21,117 nt of DNA, from positions 1 to 21,117 of IMG/VR virus record IMGVR_UViG_3300005882_000028. One strand, 5' to 3'. This document shows positions 1 through 8,453 of the stretch, one piece after another. This DNA is from a virus. A model generated the notes under the pieces. That model made no database searches. It saw nothing but the letters and a program-made list of their open reading frames with translations, and had not been told where the DNA came from. Made by a program: the position numbers and the translations under genes. How positions within the stretch are numbered: position 1 is the first letter of the stretch; each line of letters begins with the position of its first letter.

Positions 1-1841
1 ACAGAAACGGACTCAGAAACAATGTCCTGAGTGATCTCAGTGGTTTCCGACTGAGTTTTGTTCAGATCCACTGCTTTGGCATCTGCCTGAACCTTCCGCA
101 TCTGAGGAGAGTTCACCAATTTACGAGCCTGTGCCTGCACATTTTCAGGGAGAGTTTCGATCATCCCTTTCAGACGTGTGATCTGAGAAGCAGCATAGGT
201 TTTCTGAGCATCCGTCGGTTTGAAGGATTTCTGGGAAAACTGTTGTGCAACACGAACAACGTTCTGAAGGAACGGACCAGATTCCACACCTTCAGGAGCT
301 GGAGCAGTATCCCGCTGAGTGACAACCTCTTGCAATTCAGGAGTCACATTGCCTTCATTGATGGCATTGGAAACCTCAACCATGGTATCACGAGCAGCCT
401 GAACACCAGCAGCTTGGCCTTCAGTATCAGGACGTTGAGCACGTTCCTGAACAGCATCCACAACCGGTTGAGCAACAGTTTGTGCCAGATCCCCAGCAGC
501 ACGAGCAATTTCAGGGGCAGCCTGAGCTGCATCACTGACAATACTGGCACCTTCAGAGACTGCACCCAGTGCAGCAGCAGGAGAAGCAGAAACACCAGCT
601 TGACCGATACCACCAATGGCACCTTCAACAGCTTGTTGTCCTACACCCTGAGCCAGAGTACGACCATCCAGTTCTTGCAGAAGTTCGTTTTGGTTCAGTT
701 GGCTTGTCGATCCTTGGAGAGATTCTTCCAAACCTTCACCAACAATGGTGCGAAGACCACCAACAACCCCACGTTCAGCAAATGCCCCAACAGGAGCAGC
801 GTTGAAACGAGACGAGATGAAACCAATGGCCATAGCCGTAGGCAGTTGACGAACGAAGGCAGTTTCACCGGTCAAACCAGCAAACTGAATACGAGCTTCT
901 TGCTCGGTCATACCTTCAGCAATCATGGCTTGGAATACTTCAGAGTTCTGGAGGTTTTCCAATGGCATATCCAGAACAGCATTCACGGTCTCAGAGTAGG
1001 TTCCACCTGCTTCAGCAGCACCTGCACCAATGGCAGAGCCGGTAGCCGTAGCCACACGACGTGCCAGTTCAGCACGGGTAAGGAGACTTGCACCACCACC
1101 CACGAGGCCAGCTCCTGTGGCAGCAAGAGCAGCAGATGGAATCAAGGAACCAACGCCCTGAGAAACGATTTCGCCAGAAACACCCGGATCCAACAAAGCA
1201 CGTTCACCAGTTGCCAAAATATCCCGGCCAATCTGACGAGCATCAGCCAAGAGAGGGGAAACCCCTGCTTCGATTTGACGAGCATGTTCAGCAGCAGAAT
1301 CTTGTGCATCGAGATGGGCTTCAGTGCCGATGAGACGTTCACGATCACGGATGGCCTCAGAACGTTGATCCCGAATGAACTGAGTAAAGTCATTCGAGAA
1401 GTCAGCCATTTCTACGGCACCCTCACGAAAAGTGCCACCATCACGCATAGAAGCAAGACCGGAAATAACGGCACCAGAAGTATTAGCAACTCCACTGACA
1501 AAACCTGAAGTCGCACTGTGCAGAGCATCAGATAGCATCTCACCAGTTGTACGATCTCGGTCACGTACACGTTGGTTATCAGCAACTTGGTTTCGCAGTC
1601 GAATCTGATTGTCCGCAACTTCCGGACCATAATTGACGAGAAGTTCTTCATAGGACATCCCTGCAAGATCTGCCCCAACACCGGGGGTTTCGGTGAGGTC
1701 GTTTTCACGTTCAATGGAAACAGCGAGAGCTTCACGAGAAGCAGGATCTGTCAGGAGCGTATTCGCCCCCGCAGAAGCATCATTGTTGAACAGTTGAAAG
1801 GCTTCATCAATGATGGAAGTAGCAGGGGAGCGATCAGCCAT
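1..1841 (-). CDS. Giant virion RNA polymerase (N4 gp50-like), N-terminal 613 residues, cut by window edge
   Basis: An open frame begins at ATG 1841 and runs off the left edge without a stop. It is preceded by AGGA with a 9-base spacer. The protein is rich in Ala, Gly and Gln, with a hydrophobic stretch near residues 224-256 and a Gly/Ala-rich stretch near 400-425. Short motifs match, in the same order, my memory of the N-terminal domain of phage N4 gp50: EAGGTY near 277, a GMTEQEAR block after it, SRFNAAP near 342, EESLQGSTSQLNQN near 372-385, and a following GVG...EGA segment. In N4 this about 3500-residue protein is packaged and ejected, and transcribes early genes from single-stranded hairpin promoters. 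The catalytic domain would lie beyond the window, so polymerase activity is inferred from homology and from its place as the last gene of the block. Another giant ejected protein is the alternative. Confidence 0.82.
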   Translation of the reverse strand, partial: MADRSPATSIIDEAFQLFNNDASAGANTLLTDPASREALAVSIERENDLTETPGVGADLAGMSYEELLVNYGPEVADNQIRLRNQVADNQRVRDRDRTTGEMLSDALHSATSGFVSGVANTSGAVISGLASMRDGGTFREGAVEMADFSNDFTQFIRDQRSEAIRDRERLIGTEAHLDAQDSAAEHARQIEAGVSPLLADARQIGRDILATGERALLDPGVSGEIVSQGVGSLIPSAALAATGAGLVGGGASLLTRAELARRVATATGSAIGAGAAEAGGTYSETVNAVLDMPLENLQNSEVFQAMIAEGMTEQEARIQFAGLTGETAFVRQLPTAMAIGFISSRFNAAPVGAFAERGVVGGLRTIVGEGLEESLQGSTSQLNQNELLQELDGRTLAQGVGQQAVEGAIGGIGQAGVSASPAAALGAVSEGASIVSDAAQAAPEIARAAGDLAQTVAQPVVDAVQERAQRPDTEGQAAGVQAARDTMVEVSNAINEGNVTPELQEVVTQRDTAPAPEGVESGPFLQNVVRVAQQFSQKSFKPTDAQKTYAASQITRLKGMIETLPENVQAQARKLVNSPQMRKVQADAKAVDLNKTQSETTEITQDIVSESVS

Positions 1842-1849
1842 GGGGAGAT

Positions 1850-1879
1850 ATCCTAGCAGATTATGTTTTCTGCTAGGAT
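1850..1879 (-). promoter_or_regulatory. Perfect 11-bp hairpin covering the Shine-Dalgarno of the giant vRNAP gene
   Basis: Arms 1850-1860 and 1869-1879 are exact inverted complements around an 8-base loop (1861-1868). On the minus-strand transcript the second arm contains AGGA (1854-1851), the only good Shine-Dalgarno for the ATG at 1841. No U-run follows, so it does not look like a simple terminator. It most likely limits ribosome access or marks a processing site between the SleB-protein gene and the polymerase gene. It is unlike N4 vRNAP promoters as known (5-7 bp stem, 3-base loop). Regulatory function is inferred. Confidence 0.6.
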
Positions 1880-1910
1880 CTTTGTCATAAAAATTTTCAG
1901 AGGTCCAGTA

Positions 1911-3866
1911 TTACTGCGACGGAGTTCCGAAGAGTTCTGCGTTTTGCGAACGGATCGAAGACAATTGCAGCATGAGCTGTGCGATCTGTTGACCAATTTC
2001 CGTCCGATCCCCACCTTTGGCAGCCTGTTGCTGCAAACGAGTGATCTGAGAATTGATACTGGCAACCTGTTGGTTGATTGCTTGAGCACGTTCACGATTG
2101 GCACGGAAACCACTGACACGCTCATTGCTGAGAGATTCTTCAATGATCTGACCAACGTCAGCCATCGGGAACCGGTTTTCAACAGTATTCCGGGTAAGGT
2201 CAGAGTCATACCAGAAGCTCGACTCTTCATCATCACCGGGGTCACGAATGTAGATTTCACGCATGGCAGCAGCAGCCACCTCACGAGTAACCCCATATTC
2301 ATCAGCAATCCGGTTGATATGACGGTTCACCTGTTCCGGCTGGAAATAATCCGGGGTCTGTTCGTCTGTGGCAATGCCCAGTTGTTCGATCAGAGTTCCA
2401 GCAGGATCATTCGCAAAGGTCGGAATGGAGTCAACCAAACGAGCCTGAGAGTTGTCAGAGGCCAGAGCAGCTTCCAAATCGGCACTGATTTGTTGAGAGA
2501 TACCAGTCACCCGTGCATCTGCTTCCACTTCCGGAGCCAAGAGACCCGGATTGGCTTCAGCGATACCTGTGGCAGCCCGAAGGTTTCCAAGGTTCTCAGT
2601 TGCCGTAAACCGATCATCAACCAGCATGTCACGACCCAGATCCACACCAGACAGGTTATTTGGATCCAGCAGAGCATCAATCTGTGCTTGTGCTCGACGT
2701 TCAGCCAAGATCTCAGCATCCCGTGCTTCCACTTCAGCGTCACGAGTTTCACCAGCACCAGTGATGTCAGCCATCATACGGTTGATTTCAGGACCAGTGT
2801 ACAAACCAGTCTCAATCAGAGCTTGACGATAGGCTTGGACAGGAGAAGCACGTTCAGTCGAGAACGATGCAGGATCTGAACCAGCAATAGGACCAGTGTT
2901 CCCTTGAATTGCTCCTTCACCATCAGCACGACCAAAGAAGTGATCTCCATCAATTTGACGGAAAGAACTATTCGACCAGCTTGGAACACCAGAAACACCG
3001 GGGATGTTGGCGTAATAGTGAGTCGCACCACCAGTACGGTCTTGGTATTGACCAGACAGAATGGCATCAGCAGCCCGGAGAGCTTCTTCATTGGGGGTGA
3101 AGTTCATGTTCTGGCCTTGCTCACCACCAGCATAGCCAGTCACAGAGTTCCATGCCGAGAATTGACCCGGACGCATGATAACCCCTTGAACACCATCACC
3201 ATAATTGCCTGTGGCAGCACGGTTACGAATAACCGAACCCACATCCAACATACCCTGATAACCTTGGTTCCCGGCTTCAGCTTGCAGAGTACGAGCAAGC
3301 ATCAGACGAGTATTTCCAAGATCAGCAGTTTCTGTGATCGGACCAACAGTTGTTCCGTGGTTCCGGGCAAACTCTTGAGCCGAAGAAAACTCACCGGCCA
3401 ATGCACGAGCTGCATCACGACGGTTGTTGCCGTCCATCCAGTCAGCAGCGGTACGAGCTTCACGAGCAGATTGAATCCCAGTCATAACATTGACCCGGTT
3501 GGTATTTGCACCGATCAAACCAGTCTGAGCATCAGTCTGTCGATTGGCAGCACGACCACCTTCAATATCAACCAGACCACCACGAAGACCCAGAATATGT
3601 TGACGCATGTTGTCAGACAGGTTTCGACCAGCCAGACCCCCACCATCAATGAAAGCATCAAAGGCAGCTTCATCCTGAAGACCGGCAATCTCTGCCAGAA
3701 TGGCATCATCTGCTTTGGCTTGCTGTGCAGCACCATAGCGTTCGAGAATACCGGCTCCAGTTTCGAAGCCGTTGTTGAAAGATTGGTTGGCCCGTGCCAC
3801 GGCAGCCGCCGCTGCACTGAGATCCGGGGCGGAAATTTGATTCCAGACAAGACGACGGTCGGCCAT
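1911..3866 (-). CDS. Internal virion protein with SleB-type cell-wall hydrolase domain (651 aa)
   Basis: ATG 3866 follows AAGGAA with a 6-base spacer; that Shine-Dalgarno overlaps the stop codon of the gene before it. Residues about 183-312 read as a SleB/Hydrolase_2 domain: AEAGNQGYQGM with the presumed catalytic Glu197, then VIRNRA, a PGQFSAW block, GGATHYY, and a terminal DGDHFFG with His309. SleB-family enzymes cleave peptidoglycan glycan strands. The N-terminal 170 residues are Ala-rich and helical. The C-terminal 330 residues are Gln/Glu-rich and end in a probable coiled coil (about 600-645). The position equals N4 gp51, an ejected virion protein, so the likely role is local peptidoglycan digestion while DNA and the polymerase enter the cell. 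It is not part of the lysis cassette, which has its own amidase. Confidence 0.78.
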   Translation of the reverse strand: MADRRLVWNQISAPDLSAAAAAVARANQSFNNGFETGAGILERYGAAQQAKADDAILAEIAGLQDEAAFDAFIDGGGLAGRNLSDNMRQHILGLRGGLVDIEGGRAANRQTDAQTGLIGANTNRVNVMTGIQSAREARTAADWMDGNNRRDAARALAGEFSSAQEFARNHGTTVGPITETADLGNTRLMLARTLQAEAGNQGYQGMLDVGSVIRNRAATGNYGDGVQGVIMRPGQFSAWNSVTGYAGGEQGQNMNFTPNEEALRAADAILSGQYQDRTGGATHYYANIPGVSGVPSWSNSSFRQIDGDHFFGRADGEGAIQGNTGPIAGSDPASFSTERASPVQAYRQALIETGLYTGPEINRMMADITGAGETRDAEVEARDAEILAERRAQAQIDALLDPNNLSGVDLGRDMLVDDRFTATENLGNLRAATGIAEANPGLLAPEVEADARVTGISQQISADLEAALASDNSQARLVDSIPTFANDPAGTLIEQLGIATDEQTPDYFQPEQVNRHINRIADEYGVTREVAAAAMREIYIRDPGDDEESSFWYDSDLTRNTVENRFPMADVGQIIEESLSNERVSGFRANRERAQAINQQVASINSQITRLQQQAAKGGDRTEIGQQIAQLMLQLSSIRSQNAELFGTPSQ

Positions 3867-3876
3867 GGGCTATTCC

Positions 3877-4323
3877 TTACAGGCTGTGTTCAGACAGGTA
3901 CGCATCAGTTTCCGAAGAAGCACGGCCTTCAGTGTTGTGACGAGCACGAATACGATCTTCCAGAGCCGTATTGTACGTCTGACGGTTGTTGGCAAGGTTG
4001 GTCTCGAAGGTTTCACGAGCAAGGCCCAACTGTTCTTTGGCGATTTTGTGCTGTTGATAGGAGTTCCAGAGATTCCCCAGCATTTGAACACCACCCAGCA
4101 CAAGCTGCATGTTGTTCGTGTTGAACGAGCCATCACCATTTCGCCAGAAAGTGCCTTGTCCCTGCGTACCACCAACAGGATTCACCCCAGAGGTTGCAGT
4201 CACATCGACACCAGTAACTGCACCACCAACCGGTTGAGTCCCGATTGGAGCCATTGCAGCTTGGTTCATACCGATTTGGGTATTGGTCAGAGTAGACCCG
4301 TTTTGAGTTGCATCATTATACAT
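3877..4323 (-). CDS. Small virion protein, N4 gp52-like (148 aa)
   Basis: ATG 4323 follows GAGGA with a 6-base spacer, overlapping the end of the preceding gene; the stop is TAA at 3877. The N-terminal half is Gly/Thr/Gln-rich and probably flexible. Residues about 75-125 form a predicted helix rich in Gln, Lys and Arg with a Trp-Asn-Ser-Tyr segment and an ETFETNLANNRQTYN stretch, typical of the small internal proteins of N4-like phages as I remember them. Length, position between the 899-aa and SleB proteins, and composition all fit N4 gp52, an ejected virion component. No catalytic motif is visible. The assignment rests mostly on position. Confidence 0.65.
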   Translation of the reverse strand: MYNDATQNGSTLTNTQIGMNQAAMAPIGTQPVGGAVTGVDVTATSGVNPVGGTQGQGTFWRNGDGSFNTNNMQLVLGGVQMLGNLWNSYQQHKIAKEQLGLARETFETNLANNRQTYNTALEDRIRARHNTEGRASSETDAYLSEHSL

Positions 4324-4332
4324 GGCCAGTCC

Positions 4333-7032
4333 TCAGTTTCTTGGCAGAGTTTGTTGTACGTCAACGAAGTCATAGATCTGGGATTGCGTGATTTCCACGA
4401 TATCAGTTCCCGTCATTGTCGTCCGTCGGATAAACTCATCTGCGGTTTCAGGCATATACCCTCCACTTCCGCTACGACCTGAGTCATTGCCTCTGACGCT
4501 ATCTGTAAGGAAAAGTGGATTGAAATTCAAATCGTTTCCACCCAACCCAGCGATCAGGTCATTGATGTAGTCCATCTGTTCTTCATAGGTATCCAGTTCA
4601 TTTTGGTAATCTTCCTGCATCTCAGCGATATCACCCTGAACCCAACCAGCGTAACCATTTGCCAGAGCATTGCCCAAACCAAGAAGACCTTCTGCACTGA
4701 AGATGTTCATACCAGAGATTGCAGCTCCCAGAGCGAACGAAGCCAGAGCTGCAAACAATGCACCCCACTTCTCACCAAACAGAGCTGTACCAACCACCTG
4801 CAAGAGCTGGGAGATCACGATGGAAGCCAGATAGTTGGCAACCACACCTGCCACAATGGCAGCCGTACCCGTGAGGCCCAAGGCAGCGCCAACGGCGACA
4901 TTCCCTCCCAGAATGCCACCACCTGCTGCAAAAGCCCCCGGAGCGATGATCACCGCCACGACAATGATTAGAATAATCAGGAAGATCTTAAAGAACCCTG
5001 TCTGCCACCACTTCTGTTTTGTCACCTCATAGGAGTTGAAAAGGATGTGGACATTGGCTGTAGCCATCTGAGTATAGTCCACAATACTCATAGCCTTCAT
5101 CGTCGGATAATGAAGAGGGATCACAAAACCAGAAGGCTCATTGTCGGCCAGAGCCTCCTTGGATGTGATTTTCACCGATTTCCCACCGTAGATGTAGTTG
5201 TAGTGAGTCAAACCAAAGATCTGAAGACGACGATACTGCGTGTCAGAAACCTGCCAATACATGTACATCGAAGGAATCGACTTGGTGACAGTACGGAATT
5301 CTTCCCCATCACGAGACGAAAATCCTTCCTGCTCAGTCCATGTGATATCTGGTCCATCAACGAATTGGAGTTCGTCTTTCTTGGCATCACGAGGAGCACC
5401 CACAATCGGGGTGTAGGTGTATTTCCCGTTGAACTGTTCATCTTCGATGTGAACCCACTGCAACCGAATATCGAAGGACGGCATCAAGGAAGAACCAGTC
5501 CGAAGATTCAACGAGGTTGTTGGAGGAACACTGATATCCGGAATAACCGGACGGGGAGGCCGAGAATTCCATGGAGTATTGTCCCAGTCAGTTGCCAACC
5601 AAGCAGCCAAATCAGCCTGTGCTTGATCATATGCAGCAATACTGGCTTGGAAGTTGGAAATGGCATTGGAACCAGAGTTCTGAAACTGGATCATCTCTTC
5701 AAAGAAATTGAAGGCATATTTCCGGCACGCCTGTTCCTTCACATTCAGGGAAACCCCATAAATGATGTAGGCATAGTCGATGTCATCAATGGAGTCGTTG
5801 TCTTCAACTTCGTCGATGATCTTGTCGATGTTTTTCAGGTCGGTTGCACGACGATATGCTTTCTTGGTTTCGTCATACAAACCATTGGTGTCATAGGGGG
5901 ATTCCCGTAGACCAACGTTGTTCAGACGAATTGGCAGGAAAGGAAAAAACTCTTGGAAACCAGAAGCATCAGCTTCAGTTGCCAAAGCATCCAGAGTCGG
6001 TTCACCGGTCCCAACTTCATAGATGAACATCTGTTCTCCACCAACGACCGTTGATTCATAGATCGTCTGGGTATCATGTTGTTCATCCCAACGGACAGCT
6101 ACCTGCTCACCTGTGGTGACAGTTGTCGTGGTTTTGGTGGAACCATTACCAAGATCTTCAACAACCACCTGAGTATCAGAATACCCACCGATGACGTGAT
6201 CAGTTCCAGTATAGGTGTAACGTTCGAAGAGACCTTCTGTTTCATACCCAACAGCACCAACAGTCGTGGTTCGTTCATAGACATCCACAGACCGGTTCAA
6301 CTGAACTGCCAGATCAGCATTCTCATTGGTGACGGTAGGAGCACCAGCATCAATAACCACAGTGATCTCAGCATTTCGAACCAAGGTGTAATTCTGGAAA
6401 GCCCCAGATTGAGAAATGACATCCCAACCAGTCAGATCCACCTGAGAGGTCACAGAAACAGGGGTTCCTATCACTTCTGGTTGGGTATTGTCAGCAATCA
6501 CATGGAAATACCGGGCTTCAATGTATCGTTTGGTCGGATCATATGATGCGTTGGTGAACGAATAGAAGTCCCCATTTGGAAACTGCAAATTGAAATCACC
6601 AGTATTTTGATCGTACTCCCCCAGCCAGTCTTCTCCAATACGAGAAGGATGGTTTTGGAGGATCCACTGTTCAAAGAAGATCTCAGGATCACCATCATTT
6701 ACCTGAGCATTTTGGACCACACATTCCTGACCAGCAGGAGCACCAATGACGGCAGCCACAGTGGCACCGTCAACTGGGTTGTTATTGGTTGCAGTCACAT
6801 CAGGTAAACCAGCCAGATTATTCCGATCAGCGTAGCGAAAGAACTGACGCTGTTTAATCCCCGGACCACTGAAATAACTGCTTGTGATGTCATCAGCCAA
6901 AGAAGGACTGTTCGCCATCACTGACGAAAACAACGTCCCTTTCAGGAAGTTAGGACGGTCATCCTCATCCCCTGCCATATTGTACAGGGTTGAGGAGACC
7001 GTGATGATTTTCTTTCCGGAGAACAGACCCAT
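4333..7032 (-). CDS. Large virion protein with membrane-inserting C-terminal segment (899 aa)
   Basis: ATG 7032 follows AAGGGG with a 7-base spacer; the stop is TGA at 4333. The start (MGLFSGKKIITVSS) is the conserved opening I associate with large structural proteins of N4-like phages at the gp53/gp54 position. Residues 1-660 are mixed alpha/beta with many aromatic and acidic residues and no recognisable enzyme motif. From about 676 to 800 there is a long hydrophobic region: a run of Ile, Leu and Val after a WWQTGFF segment, then Gly/Ala-rich helices that could make several membrane spans. A Glu-rich coiled coil follows at about 804-830. A soluble virion protein with such a segment suggests ejection and insertion into the host inner membrane, forming part of the DNA-transfer channel. 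That role is inferred. Confidence 0.7.
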   Translation of the reverse strand: MGLFSGKKIITVSSTLYNMAGDEDDRPNFLKGTLFSSVMANSPSLADDITSSYFSGPGIKQRQFFRYADRNNLAGLPDVTATNNNPVDGATVAAVIGAPAGQECVVQNAQVNDGDPEIFFEQWILQNHPSRIGEDWLGEYDQNTGDFNLQFPNGDFYSFTNASYDPTKRYIEARYFHVIADNTQPEVIGTPVSVTSQVDLTGWDVISQSGAFQNYTLVRNAEITVVIDAGAPTVTNENADLAVQLNRSVDVYERTTTVGAVGYETEGLFERYTYTGTDHVIGGYSDTQVVVEDLGNGSTKTTTTVTTGEQVAVRWDEQHDTQTIYESTVVGGEQMFIYEVGTGEPTLDALATEADASGFQEFFPFLPIRLNNVGLRESPYDTNGLYDETKKAYRRATDLKNIDKIIDEVEDNDSIDDIDYAYIIYGVSLNVKEQACRKYAFNFFEEMIQFQNSGSNAISNFQASIAAYDQAQADLAAWLATDWDNTPWNSRPPRPVIPDISVPPTTSLNLRTGSSLMPSFDIRLQWVHIEDEQFNGKYTYTPIVGAPRDAKKDELQFVDGPDITWTEQEGFSSRDGEEFRTVTKSIPSMYMYWQVSDTQYRRLQIFGLTHYNYIYGGKSVKITSKEALADNEPSGFVIPLHYPTMKAMSIVDYTQMATANVHILFNSYEVTKQKWWQTGFFKIFLIILIIVVAVIIAPGAFAAGGGILGGNVAVGAALGLTGTAAIVAGVVANYLASIVISQLLQVVGTALFGEKWGALFAALASFALGAAISGMNIFSAEGLLGLGNALANGYAGWVQGDIAEMQEDYQNELDTYEEQMDYINDLIAGLGGNDLNFNPLFLTDSVRGNDSGRSGSGGYMPETADEFIRRTTMTGTDIVEITQSQIYDFVDVQQTLPRN

Positions 7033-7043
7033 ATGGGAACCCC

Positions 7044-8396
7044 TTAGCTTCCGAGGTTGTTGTTCGAACGAACTGCGGACAGAACTTCATTGACTTCGTT
7101 GTTGGTGAACTGAGCCGGTGCGTTCAGACCTTCATCCAGAGTTTTCTGAGTGATCCAGCTATCCAGATACATCTTCGCAGTTTTGTGCTGTGCATCTTTG
7201 ATGAAGCTGTCGATCTGTTGATCGTACAGGTCTTTCTGTTTCCCAACCGAACCTTCAACAGTCGCACCATCAGAGCGGACATCGAGAGTTTTGGCCCGTT
7301 CACTTTCACCCTGTTCAGTGGTCAGAGTGATCTGCTCACCGATCAAGGCCACCTGTTGAGGCAGTTGGTTCGCAAGGACATAATCCTTGGTATCTGCATC
7401 GGAAGTCAGGTTCCGTTTCTGCAAACCAACAACACCAGTCACCGGAGTCAGACCATCAGTCCGGGTATCCAGAGTATTTGCACGTTGAGTTTCCACCTGC
7501 TCGTTGATCAACTGAGTTTCAGCAGGCTGACGGAAGTTCAGCAAGTGCTGTTGTTGAGCCAATTCAACAGGCTGGAGGTTGTCACGTTTGAAGTCTTCCA
7601 TGTCAGCCTGAGTCGGGATGATCCGATCACGTTGCAGTTCCTGAAGATCCTGTTCCAGAGGTTGAAGAACCCGGTGTTGGAATTCAGCAATGGCAGCCTG
7701 TGCAGGAAGAATACGATCCACTTGGATCTCATTCATGGCCACAGTCGAAGGCATAACTGCCATACGCTCGTATTGCGTAACGGCAAGATCTGCTGGCATC
7801 TGGTGTTGCAAAGCGAAGTTCTTCGAGGCCACATCCATGGTCACAGAGTCATGGTTGGCTTCTTCAGTTGCTGTCTGCATCTTGGTTTGTGCAAATTGAG
7901 CAGCAGTCAGGTTCATCGAGAACTGAGCTTGGATAGTTTCGAACTTGGTTTTTTCCAAGTTGATCAATGCTTCAGTGGCCTGAATCTCAGCGATCCGGGC
8001 TTGCATCTGAGCAGTGATGGCATTCCATTTGGCTTGATCCTTTTGCAGAGCAAAGGTCACAGATTGACCCATGATCTGATTGGCCAGAGCCACATAGGCT
8101 TCAGCATACTGTGAACCAGTGATGCGATTGCCTTTGAATTCACGTTGAAGGTGAAGATCCATGGCACACATGAACTTATCAAATGCACCATCCCCTTCCA
8201 GATCAACAGTCGTCACATCAGAGATATTGACCGTTGCGACATCCGAATAAAGCTCGGAGTTTTTATCCGGCGTGACGGTATATTCATCACCTGAAAAGTC
8301 AGGTGCGGAGGGGATCGTAATCCCCGCCGTGAGAGTGGTGAACAGATCATTCGCCAAACCAGACGAATTATCAACATTTTCTACAGTTTGGGACAT
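7044..8396 (-). CDS. Repeat-rich virion protein, N4 gp54 position (450 aa)
   Basis: ATG 8396 follows AAAGGTG with a 7-base spacer; TAA lies at 7044, 12 bases before the next start. Residues 70-190 are Gln/Ala-rich and helical (likely coiled coil). Residues 200-304 consist of seven units of exactly 15 residues, each with proline second. A longer pair of repeats carrying LDTRTDG and LDVRSDG follows at 290-391. The C-terminal part (KQKDLYDQQIDSFIKD, then KMYLDSW and KTLDEG) resembles a motif I know from gp54-like proteins of N4 relatives. No transmembrane span or catalytic site is seen. An elongated helical virion protein, perhaps ejected or forming an internal or tail tube, is the best reading. 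It sits between the HeH-domain protein and the membrane-segment protein in one leftward unit. Confidence 0.68.
   Translation of the reverse strand: MSQTVENVDNSSGLANDLFTTLTAGITIPSAPDFSGDEYTVTPDKNSELYSDVATVNISDVTTVDLEGDGAFDKFMCAMDLHLQREFKGNRITGSQYAEAYVALANQIMGQSVTFALQKDQAKWNAITAQMQARIAEIQATEALINLEKTKFETIQAQFSMNLTAAQFAQTKMQTATEEANHDSVTMDVASKNFALQHQMPADLAVTQYERMAVMPSTVAMNEIQVDRILPAQAAIAEFQHRVLQPLEQDLQELQRDRIIPTQADMEDFKRDNLQPVELAQQQHLLNFRQPAETQLINEQVETQRANTLDTRTDGLTPVTGVVGLQKRNLTSDADTKDYVLANQLPQQVALIGEQITLTTEQGESERAKTLDVRSDGATVEGSVGKQKDLYDQQIDSFIKDAQHKTAKMYLDSWITQKTLDEGLNAPAQFTNNEVNEVLSAVRSNNNLGS
7485..7799 (-). repeat. Seven tandem 15-residue proline-anchored repeats within the 450-aa protein
   Basis: Residues 200-304 split without gaps into seven 15-mers: MPADLAVTQYERMAV, MPSTVAMNEIQVDRI, LPAQAAIAEFQHRVL, QPLEQDLQELQRDRI, IPTQADMEDFKRDNL, QPVELAQQQHLLNFR and QPAETQLINEQVETQ. 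Proline is invariant at position 2, position 1 is M/L/I/Q, and positions 7-10 are mostly a mixed helix core. The DNA units have diverged, so selection is on the protein. It suggests a rod or solenoid of short helices broken by proline. Confidence 0.85.
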
Positions 8397-8423
8397 CTCT
8401 GTTCACCTTTCTTTTGAAGTTAA

Positions 8424-8453
8424 ACCGCATATAGCAATTTTACTTGCTGCGGT
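8424..8453 (-). other. Hairpin over the stop codon of the 250-aa gene
   Basis: Outer arms 8424-8429 and 8448-8453 (6 bp) and inner arms 8434-8437 and 8444-8447 (4 bp) pair, with a TATA bulge and a 6-base loop. The loop holds the TAA stop of the upstream gene. No U-run follows, so a terminator is unlikely. It may be a stability or processing element between two cistrons; function unproven. Confidence 0.4.

Noticed and set aside
1850-1879. Reading the 11-bp hairpin as an N4 vRNAP promoter or as a terminator
   Set aside because: vRNAP promoters have a 5-7 bp stem and a 3-base loop in the early region; this loop has 8 bases. No U-run follows on the coding strand.
7028-7037. 10-base palindrome CCCATATGGG at the start of the 899-aa gene
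   Set aside because: It could form only a 3-bp stem as RNA, and a single such palindrome is expected by chance; no partner site was seen.
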